From NCBI RefSeq assembly GCF_040807025.1, contig NC_090953.1, forward strand, positions 21,002,997-21,066,996: 64,000 bases of DNA, in the 5' to 3' direction. The notes under the pieces were generated by a model. The model made no database searches and was not told the DNA's origin. It was given only the letters and a program-made list of their open reading frames with translations. This stretch comes from Struthio camelus. Taxonomy: Eukaryota > Chordata > Aves > Struthioniformes > Struthionidae. The position numbers and the translations under genes are program-made. This document shows positions 22,001-31,070 of the stretch, piece by piece (within the stretch, counting starts at the first letter, position 1; every line of letters starts with the position of its first letter).

Positions 22001-25000
22001 GTGTGTGTGTGGGGGGGGGGGGGGGTTGGCATTGCCATATCAGTTCCAGTTGTTGCTACAAGGCTTGTGTGTTGGTTACACAGGAAAACATCTATATGGA
22101 GACTATTAAGCAGTCTTTTAATTGAAGCCATGCTGGGAGACATTGAAACATGGTGTATAACATCACTGCTCTGTGAAACTTAACAACTTAGGTAATTGCT
22201 ATGAGTTTGTGAGTAATTTCCTTTCTTAATCTCTGTACTGATTAAATTTACTTTACATTACTATCTCAACTATAAATTCACAGCAGTAAAAGCAGCAGCA
22301 AAAGGAGTATTTATGAATGTTGGCAAGTTATTTTACAGCCTAGGTTTTGGTTTCTCTAGTTTTTCTACACTGAATACTTGACCTCGGGTGTGTAAATGTT
22401 GGCTTAATCTTGAATCTTATTTCGTGTTAAGTTTGTTTTGTATTCTTACTTGGTAATTTAGGGTAACTTTGACCAAACAATGACCAATTGTATTTTTTGA
22501 CCAGTGGGCTTTTGATAAACCATTCCTACTATGTTAAAATGTTATTCACTTAATTGAGGTAGGAGCATGGCTAGTCCAATGCTTCGTGTCTTGGTTTAGC
22601 TAGAGGAAAAACATTTTTAGGAGCTAGTAAAACTAATGCTTTGCAAATAACTAATTCAGTATGTCTGTGTGTAAAAATACTTACCATACTGTTTTTGTTT
22701 TCTTGCAGGTTTGGGTTATGCTGATGTAGAGAATCGTGTAGTATGTAAACCAGAGACAATCATGCGAATTGCTAGTATTAGCAAGTGTCTTACCATGATG
22801 GCTGTCGCTAAATTGTGGGAAGAGGGGAAACTGGATTTAGATGCTCCAGTGCAGAAGTACGTCCCTGAATTTCCAGAAAAAATCTATGAGGGTGAAAAGG
22901 TATGTGGTAGTTTACTGGTGACGCTTGTTTGGATTTTGTTCCTGCCATTGCCCAGCCGTGTGTGTAAGGTGTTTGTACCTGGACCTAGTAATGTAAAACA
23001 CCAGAAATCCTTTAGACGTGTATTGATGTTTGCTGCTTGAAAAAGCAAATGTTGGAAATTTGGATCTTCAGTTTTATATTAAGAGTGTACATGTGTGTGT
23101 ATATATGCATATGTGTGTGTGTGTATATATACTTAAATATGTGTATGTATATATTTTAAATGAATTTAATGTATAGTGTTTACAAGGTCCTCTATCTTTG
23201 CCTCTTCCTTGTCATGTTCTTTTCAGTGATTTGGTATACTTTGTATCTTTAATTTCGAGGGCTTGTGCTTTGATATCGTCCTTTCTACCTAGGTTGTTAT
23301 TACTACAAGACTGTTAGTTTCGCACTTGAGTGGCATTCGTCACTACGAAAAAGATATTACAAAAGTAAAGGAAGAGACGGAAAAGGCAAACAGAGCATTT
23401 AAAGTAAAACCTAACCAGGAGAAGGAACTAAAAGAAAAAGAAGCTAAAGGCGTTGAGAAGACTGATTCTGTCAAGGCTAAGAAAGAACATGAAGGGGAGG
23501 TAAGAAGCCGAAATTCAAAACCTGGCAGGAGAGACAAGGAATTTGAACAAGAAGAGTATTATTTGAAGGAAAAATTTGAAAGCGTGATTGAATCACTGAA
23601 GATATTTAAAAATGATCCTTTATTTTTTAAACCCGGTGAGTTTCTATTTCTTTTGAGCAAAATGCGCTTTTCTAGTGAAATTTTAGTTTCAAATTGTTTT
23701 ACATGTGATGAAGTTAGTTTAGTCCAGTAAAGTGGGGTGGTATTTGTTTATTTGTTTTTCTGTGCTCCCTTAAAAGTTCAAAAGAAAAGTGTTCAGGCTG
23801 CTCTGTACAAACTGTCCGGTCATGTAATTATCCTACAATTGATTTAGCTTTTGATGATCGAACTAATCATCAGGACTTCATCAAGACACAGCAGTGCTGT
23901 AAGGATGTTTTTAAGACCAAGTCTTTAGTGGTACCATATTTGCAGTGTCTTTAAGGGTACAGACCACAGTGTTTGTACATCTGGAAGTCCTTACCTGTAG
24001 AGTAGAGCGCGTATCTTGTATAGAGGGGTCTCCATTACCTGTTTACGCTACTCATGTACTGTTTGCCTCTGTTCTCTAACAACTTGTTTGATTTCTCCGT
24101 TACTTTGGCTACGCAGCTACAACAATTAGACTTTATTTAAATGCTTTTTAATCCTCACATCATGGAGGAGGGGAGGTTGACTAGTAAAATACCAAAACAC
24201 TAAACCTTATTGAAGATGCTGAAATTATTTAAGTTAATGCCAGAGATGACTTTGAAGAGTTCCAAATATAAGTTCTAAATGAACTGGGTTAGTAGGCAAA
24301 GGATGCTCGTTGCCGATAAACAGCGAGTAACGTGTATTTAAGGGGAGACGGATATGAAGGGTAAGAAGTCAACCATTTTTCCACCTGGGAGAGTTGTAAG
24401 TTAATTGAACCCTTTCAAATAAGGGATCTGTCTGCGACTAGGTTGTTCAGTGAAAACTTTTGCTTAGTATGATGATGTTTCAGAAAAGGTGTTAGCACAA
24501 GAAATAAGGAGATTAAAAACACGAAACATCCTTTATAAATAAAATTATCTGAAGCAATATGTGTATTACTGTTCACGTGAACAGTAAAGGATATTCTATC
24601 ATCATGTTTTAACCTTTCTAGCTCTAGAAGTGACTGAGGACATGGGAAAAGCTTGAGACAGTACTAAGCCCTACCTTTCCACCTCTAAGGTGTAGGTACA
24701 CAAAGAAATTACAGTGGGTCAGCTTCTCTTAGGAACTGATTACATGGTTCACTTCAGCTGCTCTAAATCCAGGTATCCTTATTAGGATGTTAAAGGATGT
24801 TAAATGTTATTCTCTATGTCTCAGCATGAAACTCTTCTGTAAGTGCTGATTCTTGAAAATTCTTTAGTGCTGTTGTCACAGCTACCTGCACTTAGTGAGC
24901 ATCTCTGCCTGCTCCAGTACAGTAATTCCTAGGAATCAGTATCTTGAGCCCTAGTTTTCCCAATTGGAATATAGTGTAAATAAGTCTTTGAATTGCTTAT

Positions 25001-25912
25001 TCATTGCTGTACGTAGTTTTATTTCCTGTGTGATTACCGACGTTTTATCCCTGAAAGCTTTCATTTAAGCATCATGCAGCTAACCTTTCCCTCCCTCCCT
25101 CCCCCTCACCCCTTCTTTTTCCATTTTCTTAAGGTAGTCAGTTCTTGTATTCAACGTATGGCTTTACCCTCTTAAGCGCAGTTGTGGAGAGAGTTTCAGG
25201 ACAAAAATTTACAGATTATATGCTAAAAATGTTTCGGGACTTGGATATGCTGTCAACTGTACTGGATGACAATGAAGCAATGATATATAACAGAGCAAGG
25301 TAAACAAGAATGAAATTTTACTCTACCTTTTTCACAGTAACTGTTGCTCTTTCTGTCTTTTTAAGCCTGCTGAATTAATTTTTTTTTTTTTTTTTTTTTT
25401 TTGGACAGGTGTTTAGATGAGGTGGTTCATGATATTTCAAACTGGAATTTTATGTTAGCATTATGGTATTGATCCTATAATTAGCATGTGAAATTACAGA
25501 GCAGAAAATAAATATTTCCTGTTATGAGGGCATATATTATTTTTAAATATATCTGTAGATGCATATATAGGGAGAGATGGTAGGGGATAATTTTGAAGTT
25601 TAGTTTAGTTGCAAATAAGCAGGTAAGTGTAAATAAGGGAATATGAAGGAGTAGCTGGGGAGGCTATTGTACAATGTAGAGTTACCTTATTTTGCTTTAT
25701 ATACTGACTTCCAAAGAGTTTCACTGAATTGTGATAGCTTAGTCCCACAGCAACACAAGGCTTGGTAAATTATGGTATCGATTTTAACCTGAATTAAAAT
25801 CCTGTTTAACACAGAACTTGTTTCATCAATTGATATCTTTTTAAGAACTTCAAAAAAGAAGAATGTATGTAACTAGGTATCCTTTTGAACTTAGTGGATA
25901 AGGGCTGTGCTT

Positions 25913-25947
<35 letters not shown>

Positions 25948-26728
25948 TCTTATTTTACTGAGCTACCCGTTTGAGTTACGAACTTGATTTGTTGACTCGC
26001 CTCTTAAATTTTGGCACAGGAAGAGGATTCTAACTGTATCAGATAAGGTTGTGGAAAAAGTCTCATAATACCTGAGTTTGGCTTCTAAAAAGCTCTTAAA
26101 GAATGAAAATAGTAATAGACATATTGAATCCAATCACAGTTACATATAAGTGTGTATTTAAAATCTATATGTATACAAAAAAGCACTCCATAACTTTTTA
26201 ACGATAGTTTTAACGCTGTCTTCTAAGACTCTGTGCTGGTGTTTATTTTGCTTAAAAGTTTTAAAAGGTTCTTCTGGCCATTTATAGAACTGGATGCTAG
26301 TTACTTTGTTCTTATGAATTACTGAGCTTGTACGGTCAGGTTCCTCTTTTCATATCTATCTAGAGAGAGAGAGAGGTGAACCCTTTTACAAACCGAAATA
26401 TGATAGGGATGAAATAATTTGGACAGACATTGCTATGGGGGTTGTCTTATGGGCTATTTAATATTAAGTGAAACCAAGTGTTGTTTTTACTTTTAAGCAT
26501 AACTAGCTTGATATCTCAAACTAGAAAATATAGAGAAGTTGTGTGTTTTTTTCTTTAATGGCTTGTTTATGCTATATTTCACTGATACTAAAATGCTTAA
26601 AAATTTTCCTGAGGTATAAGCCAGGCATTGAGCATCTTTGTAAGAAACTATTATCATGATAGGAAAACTATCATGGATGGGGCACTGAGAGATGCGCAAG
26701 TTACTGGCTGAGTTGATGGCAGGGTGGG

Positions 26729-26773
<45 letters not shown>

Positions 26774-28219
26774 TTCTTTCTTCAAGCTGTAAGTTTTCAG
26801 AAGATCCCTAAAAGTTGTCCAGTGTAAATGCAGGCTAGATAGGAAATGTATACCTATTTGATAGTAGGCATACTTTTTATACTTTTCACAGATCTCTTAA
26901 GTAGTCTGTGGGCCTCTTGTGGCCTAAAAACCACAGGCTGAAATTCATCAGTTTATTTTGTTATTCCACATTTCTCTTGATATGTTGCATCAAATGGATT
27001 CAGTCATGACTGGGCTGTTTATGTCAGAAGCATGTTTCAGTCGATGCTGTGGTGTTCCTGATAGCTCATTCTCCAGTTCTGGGTGATGGTTTCCAATTCA
27101 TATTTTAATGAAAGGTTTGCAAGGCTCTTTCGTGCTTCTCGTTACTGTAGTAGTTCTGGCATACTCAGTTGTTCTGCATAGCCACTGTAATGGAAAAAAA
27201 GGCAATCGTAAATGTAAAACACTGCCTCACAGTGAACAGGGCATGTAGGACTTTGGGGAAATTTCAGAGCAGCGCCTGATAATCACAAGGGCAGTAGTAG
27301 GATTCCTCTCTCTTGAAACACTTTAAATCTACTACAAAGATTTAGAAAAGTCCTGTGCTAGCTGATCTACAGACGTCTTCCTTATTTTCTGTATTGCCTT
27401 GGCCTTTAGTATATCCCAAATATAAGAAGAAAGATTAATACTTTATTGAAACAAAACTTCTAACCCAAAAAGTCTCACCTTTTTTTTGTTTTGCCATTTG
27501 AATTTATTTATAATTTGATTTTTTGCAAAAAATATTTCTATGTTAAAAAGACAATTCTAAAGTTTCTGGAGAGCAAGCTGATCTATATAGTCAACTTGTG
27601 CTTATAAAGTAGGGCAGTTCAAAATAGTTGTGCGTAATATCTGAGAATGATGAGTTTAATTTTCTTGAATTCTAGGTGTTATGTTTACAACAAAAAGGGA
27701 CGTCTAGTAAACGCACCGTATGTGGACAACTCTTACAAGTGGGCTGGTGGTGGCTTTCTGTCATCAGTAGGTGACCTTCTGAAATTTGGAAATGCCTTGT
27801 TGTACAGTTATCAAGTTGGACGATTCAAAAACACTAACGGCAAACTTCTTCCTGGGTACCTCAAACCAGACACGGTCACAATGATGTGGACGCCAGTGCC
27901 AAAAACTGAAGTGTCATGGGACAAGGATGGTAAATATGCCATGGCTTGGGCTGTAGTAGAGAAGAAACAACAATATGGCTTTTGCAGACAGCAGAGACAT
28001 TATGCTTCCCATACAGGTGGTGCAGTGGGGGCAAGTAGTGTCCTCCTCATCCTTCCTGAAGAGCTGGATTCTGAAGCCGTAGATAATGGGCTAGTGGCAC
28101 CACCTAGAGGAGTAATTGTTACTATTATCTGTAACATGCAGTCGGTTTCCCTCAACAGCACTGCTTTAAAGATTGCAAGGGAATTTGATAAAGAAAAATG
28201 GGTGCAATATGTAGATTAG
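18807..28219 (+). CDS. LACTB: Serine beta-lactamase-like protein LACTB, mitochondrial (complete, six coding exons)
   Basis: The join is 18807-19055, 19663-19729, 22709-22899, 23293-23635, 25134-25299 and 27676-28219. It totals 1560 bases, or 519 residues plus stop, in frame with GT-AG at every junction. LACTB is a penicillin-binding-protein/beta-lactamase-fold enzyme of the mitochondrial intermembrane space that forms filaments and affects mitochondrial lipid metabolism (established for mammals). Visible here are an Arg/Ala-rich N-terminal targeting region, a Gly/Ala/Leu hydrophobic stretch (about residues 32-43), the catalytic S-x-x-K as Ser128-Ile-Ser-Lys131, a Tyr-Ser-Thr second motif (about 289-291) and the third motif HTGG (451-454). 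Residues about 187-270 are a charged Lys/Glu-rich insert, typical of LACTB. The start ATG sits in GCCGCC and aligns with the mammalian N-terminus. The length is a little under human (547, from memory), mostly from a shorter N-terminal part. Confidence 0.96.
19056..19662 (+). other. LACTB: LACTB intron 1
   Basis: A 607-base intron with a GTGCTG donor. GC-rich exon-like sequence stops at about 19072 and is followed by an AT-rich run. A (GA)n tract lies at 19252-19269. No other gene is seen. Confidence 0.9.
19252..19269. repeat. (GA)9 microsatellite
   Basis: An 18-base GA run in LACTB intron 1. Confidence 0.9.
19663..19729 (+). CDS. LACTB: LACTB coding exon 2
   Basis: A 67-base exon after the acceptor TTTGACAG, encoding DEAGIPGILVGVSVDGKEIW and SE. 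It ends one base into a Gly codon; the donor is GTTAGT. This is the first strand of the beta-lactamase fold. Confidence 0.94.
19730..22708 (+). other. LACTB: LACTB intron 2
   Basis: A 3.0 kb intron. It holds a (GT)8-G15 tract at 21995-22025 and a minus-strand open frame of 163 codons (21268-21759) that I do not recognise. No repeat family or exon is identified. Confidence 0.9.
21995..22025. repeat. (GT)8 plus G15 compound tract
   Basis: Sixteen bases of GT are followed by fifteen consecutive G in LACTB intron 2. The G run's length may be affected by sequencing error. Confidence 0.9.
22709..22899 (+). CDS. LACTB: LACTB coding exon 3 (catalytic serine)
   Basis: A 191-base exon after TTTTCTTGCAG. 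It encodes GLGYADVENRVVCKPETIMR followed by the catalytic IASISK (Ser128, Lys131) and runs to EGEK. The donor is AAG|GTATGT. Confidence 0.96.
22900..23292 (+). other. LACTB: LACTB intron 3
   Basis: A 393-base intron with a GTATGT donor and CTACCTAG acceptor. It contains a compound TG/TA dinucleotide tract at about 23091-23154. Confidence 0.9.
23091..23154. repeat. Compound TG/TA microsatellite
   Basis: Alternating blocks of TG and TA dinucleotides in LACTB intron 3, a purine-pyrimidine alternation that can adopt Z-DNA. Confidence 0.85.
23293..23635 (+). CDS. LACTB: LACTB coding exon 4 (charged insert)
   Basis: A 343-base exon encoding VVITTRLLVSHLSGIRHYEK, then a low-complexity Lys/Glu-rich insert, then a conserved end NDPLFFKP. 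The donor is CCCG|GTGAGT. The insert is the least conserved part of the protein compared with my memory of the mammalian sequence. Confidence 0.95.
23636..25133 (+). other. LACTB: LACTB intron 4
   Basis: A 1.5 kb intron with a GTGAGT donor and CTTAAG acceptor behind a long pyrimidine tract (about 25085-25130). It contains the 22-bp CACGTG-centred palindrome at 24566-24587. Confidence 0.9.
24566..24587. repeat. 22-bp perfect palindrome centred on CACGTG
   Basis: The left arm TTACTGTTCAC and right arm GTGAACAGTAA are exact reverse complements with no spacer, in LACTB intron 4. The centre CACGTG is a canonical E-box for MYC/MAX, USF and MITF/TFE-type bHLH-ZIP factors. Binding is not shown by the sequence. 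Confidence 0.95.
25134..25299 (+). CDS. LACTB: LACTB coding exon 5
   Basis: A 166-base exon after a long CCTCCC/TTTTC tract and CTTAAG acceptor. It begins by completing Gly284, then SQFLYSTYGFTLLSAVVERV, and ends in YNRA plus AG of a split Arg codon. The donor is CAAG|GTAAAC. It carries the Tyr-Ser-Thr second active-site motif. Confidence 0.95.
25379..25402. repeat. T24 homopolymer
   Basis: Twenty-four consecutive T in LACTB intron 5, directly before GGACAG|GTGTTT, so it also forms the pyrimidine tract of a possible decoy acceptor. Confidence 0.9.
25917..25944. repeat. (TC)14 microsatellite
   Basis: A 28-base pure TC run in LACTB intron 5. Confidence 0.95.
26731..26764. repeat. (TC)17 microsatellite
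   Basis: A 34-base pure TC run followed by a T run, about 800 bases downstream of the first TC tract in the same intron. Confidence 0.95.
27676..28219 (+). CDS. LACTB: LACTB coding exon 6 (C-terminal, HTGG motif)
   Basis: The acceptor is TTGAATTCTAG. The 544-base coding part includes YVDNSYKWAGGGFLSSVGDL and RHYASHTGGAVGASSVLL, and ends EFDKEKWVQYVD-TAG at 28217-28219. The HTGG block is the KTG-equivalent third motif of the fold. The last four residues go beyond the mammalian C-terminus as I remember it. Confidence 0.96.
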
Positions 28220-28265
28220 AAGAACAGATTTGAGTGAGGGAACTACTGTACTGAAACATGAAAAA

Positions 28266-28271
28266 AATAAA
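28266..28271 (+). terminator. Proximal poly(A) signal of LACTB
   Basis: AATAAA only 47 bases after the stop codon, within an A-rich run. Use would give a very short 3' UTR. Confidence 0.4.
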
Positions 28272-29691
28272 CGGAGAGGGGTACAACTGAAGTTTGAGGT
28301 CGCTAAGAATACATGAGCGAAAGTATCCAAAATTCACTTAATTAACTTCTGCTAGTGGTGCTACGTTTTCATGTAACTGGAATTCATCTCTCAGGGAAGT
28401 TGCTAGCTTATCGAAGAGAATGTAGAAGTTGAATTTGACTTCCTGTGTTACCCATGTATAAATTATCATTATACATTATATTAGCAAGTCTTGGTGGGTT
28501 TGGTTTTGTTTTTTTTCCCCCTCTCCTCATCCAGTCTAGCACTTGACCAAGATTAAAGAGCTAGAATCGGTTTGTTGTACTGGGAAGTACAGCAGGCAAT
28601 TATCTAACTTAAATGTTAAACTTGTGAAAAGTTTTCACATCTTGATTTGAGCACACCAAGCTTAATGTTTTTTCACAATTGAGGTCTGCCACAACTATTC
28701 AGCATTGTTTTAAAAAAAAGTTTTAGTATTGTTTTTAGATTTTTACAGAGCTTTTCTCATTTGTTTAAAAAGCAAAAAAACAAATCCTGAAGCTACCTCC
28801 AGAATGCAGATTTATATGAGAAGTACGTTTTTATCAGGGCTGTGGATTGTTGAAGAGTTAAAAAAGAATGAAGCTAGAGTAACGTGAGTAAAAATCTTTT
28901 CATTATGTAGATGTCTGCTCTTCCATTTTGACTGGGCACAGAGAATGTGTGAAATTTTTTACTGTGAAAGAAGGGTATTATTTCACAGCTGAATATGCCA
29001 GAATAGCGCAACATGGTGAGCCATCAAACCGTCTCATTGTTAGCTTTCCCTACAAGATAAATCAGCCACAATGATGCATGTGCTAACTTAACTTTGGTAG
29101 TAGAAGTGGTAGCCAGTAGCCAGAAATACCATTGTATTCTGGTATGCAGATAGACCTTTAGATAAAGAAAACACGGACTTGACTTCAATAAAATTTAAAG
29201 GCCGCTCCTGAGGCCAGTAGTAGAAGTCTTGCAGAGAGAGCTTTTTCTCAAAAACTATCCTTTCTCCCATTCTGGAGACCTGCCTTAAGGAGTTAATTTT
29301 GCACAAGGTGAGCAATAAATTATTGTAATAGGTTTCCAAAGAAGCTATATCTAAGCTTCATTTGTATGATAGGAGTATAATGACAGCTCAATATGTGAAT
29401 TTTATATATTCCATAAGGGCATCTCCTTTTTCTCAAGGACAAGAAGAAGCCATTTACTGCTCATTCATCCCTTTACTGCTCTGTGTTTTTCCCAGTCCAC
29501 GTCTGTTCAAAATGGGTTTTAAATATTTCAGTATAGGAAATGATGTGCCCTTTTGGAGGGGCAAGTTATTGTATTGTCCACGTGCCCTAACTGAAAAGGG
29601 TTCCCATTACTGCCTTTTCTTGGTGTCAGACGATTTCAGAATATTTGTCATAGCTCTTGAGAGCCTCTGTACTGTTTCTAACACAGAAAAT

Positions 29692-29697
29692 AATAAA
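29692..29697 (+). terminator. Intermediate poly(A) signal of LACTB
   Basis: AATAAA about 1.47 kb after the stop, followed by TTTGTGTCC-type GT-rich sequence, a plausible cleavage context. Confidence 0.45.
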
Positions 29698-30013
29698 ATT
29701 TGTGTCCCTTAACATTAGATTTGGAATACTTCAAAAGGTGGAGTCTTTCTTCCTTTTTTAAATCGATAGCAATTCCTCATACTAGCTGTATCACAGTCTT
29801 TGCAACTTCTTACCTGTTTAGAGGAGGCAGCTCAGACTGAACTGTTTTAGTGTGTTCTCCAGCAGCAACTGCTTAAATTATCCCTTTCACATGTATCTCT
29901 TGGTTAAGTTTGTCATCAGGAAATCTTTGATACTGTCTTTAGGAGAATTGCCACATGTTTCTTGTACAGTGCCAAGCATGATGCAGTCCCAAAACAGCTG
30001 GGAAATGTTATTT

Positions 30014-30036
30014 TGTGTGTGTGTGTGTGTATATAT
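30014..30036. repeat. TG/TA microsatellite
   Basis: About eight TG units followed by ATATAT, in the presumed LACTB 3' UTR. In RNA, UG repeats are binding sites for TDP-43/CELF-type proteins (general knowledge). Confidence 0.85.
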
Positions 30037-31044
30037 TTCTACTGTAGTTTTGAATTAAATGAGAAGATGGTACAAATTTAGCATGACATATACTTGAGAC
30101 TGTAGGGATACTGTATAGTTGAGGAGTTACCAATTCCAGTTACCAGTGCTCCAGTCTGTGCTCTAGTTCTTGAGAGAAATAGCATGTGTAAACTTAAAGA
30201 GGTGGTCAGAGTGAAGATAATGTTCTGATAAAAGATTGCTGTTGTCTTGCTGCAAGTTCCAATCAGTGTCATAGGACTGGATTTTAGAAAACAAAAATTA
30301 GGTGTTTCTGTAATTTTTTTTTTTTTTAACAGTAGATATGTGGTCTCAGTTCACTAACTCTTAAACAGTTTGCTGCTTTAATGGATTATGATTATTGACT
30401 CTGCGGATTATCTTCTCAATACTAACGCTTTTAGATGAATGCCGCTAACTTGTTCTATGCCCAGACCTTTGGTTTAGTACACAGCTGCCATTAGTTACTA
30501 TCAGTAGGTTGCATCCCATGTTTTCTGTCCACAGTGCCAGTAGGATTGATAGTTTGCAGAGTTGGCACTCAGAGCCTTGCTGTGCGTGTTTCACCAACAG
30601 TTTCGTCACAAGACTGCAAGGAGGTGGTTTTTAACAAAGAACTCCTCTTCCCCTGCACTTAGCTCAGATGCTTTTTTCCAGCCTGAGACAGCACAAAACA
30701 CCCTTTAGGAAAGGTTTGAATGCTTATGTCCCAGCACTGCTTAGCAGCTGTGCTTCTCTGAACCCAGGGAGAAAGATGTCTCAGATAACAACAGCTAAGA
30801 GAAGATAGCCTTACCTGCCTCTTCCCCAAGCTAGTGCTTCTGGTGTTAAGCTCATAATTGATTACTTGCTGTGTGGTGAAATAATATGCTGTCAGCTCTG
30901 TTCCCAGTACAGTTACTAAGACTGACAAACCAAGAAATGTACTATTATGAGGTGTCAGTGTTTTATCTAGATTTTTAATTCGAGATGGCATAACTGTTTT
31001 AGCGCTTCTCATGATTATAGATAATCATTCTTGTGCCTTAAAGC

Positions 31045-31050
31045 AATAAA
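31045..31050 (+). terminator. Distal poly(A) signal of LACTB
   Basis: AATAAA after AAAGC, about 2.8 kb past the stop, followed by T-rich and TTGCTTGGGTTTT sequence. It is the last strong signal on this strand before the convergent RPS27L gene. Confidence 0.45.
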
Positions 31051-31070
31051 AACCTTACATCTATACTATT

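Larger units (their letters stand above)
25300..27675 (+). other. LACTB: LACTB intron 5
   Basis: A 2.4 kb intron with two long (TC)n tracts (25917-25944, 26731-26764), a 24-base T run (25379-25402) that makes a strong decoy acceptor, and an AATAAA at 25507-25512. Confidence 0.9.
28220..31070 (+). other. LACTB: LACTB 3' UTR (probable extent)
   Basis: About 2.85 kb of AT-rich non-coding sequence after the stop, up to the last well-placed AATAAA (31045-31050). Earlier signals at 28266-28271 and 29692-29697 would give much shorter transcripts. A TG/TA run is at 30014-30036 and a 660-base stretch at 29360-30060 has only weak open frames. The distal end is inferred. Confidence 0.5.
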
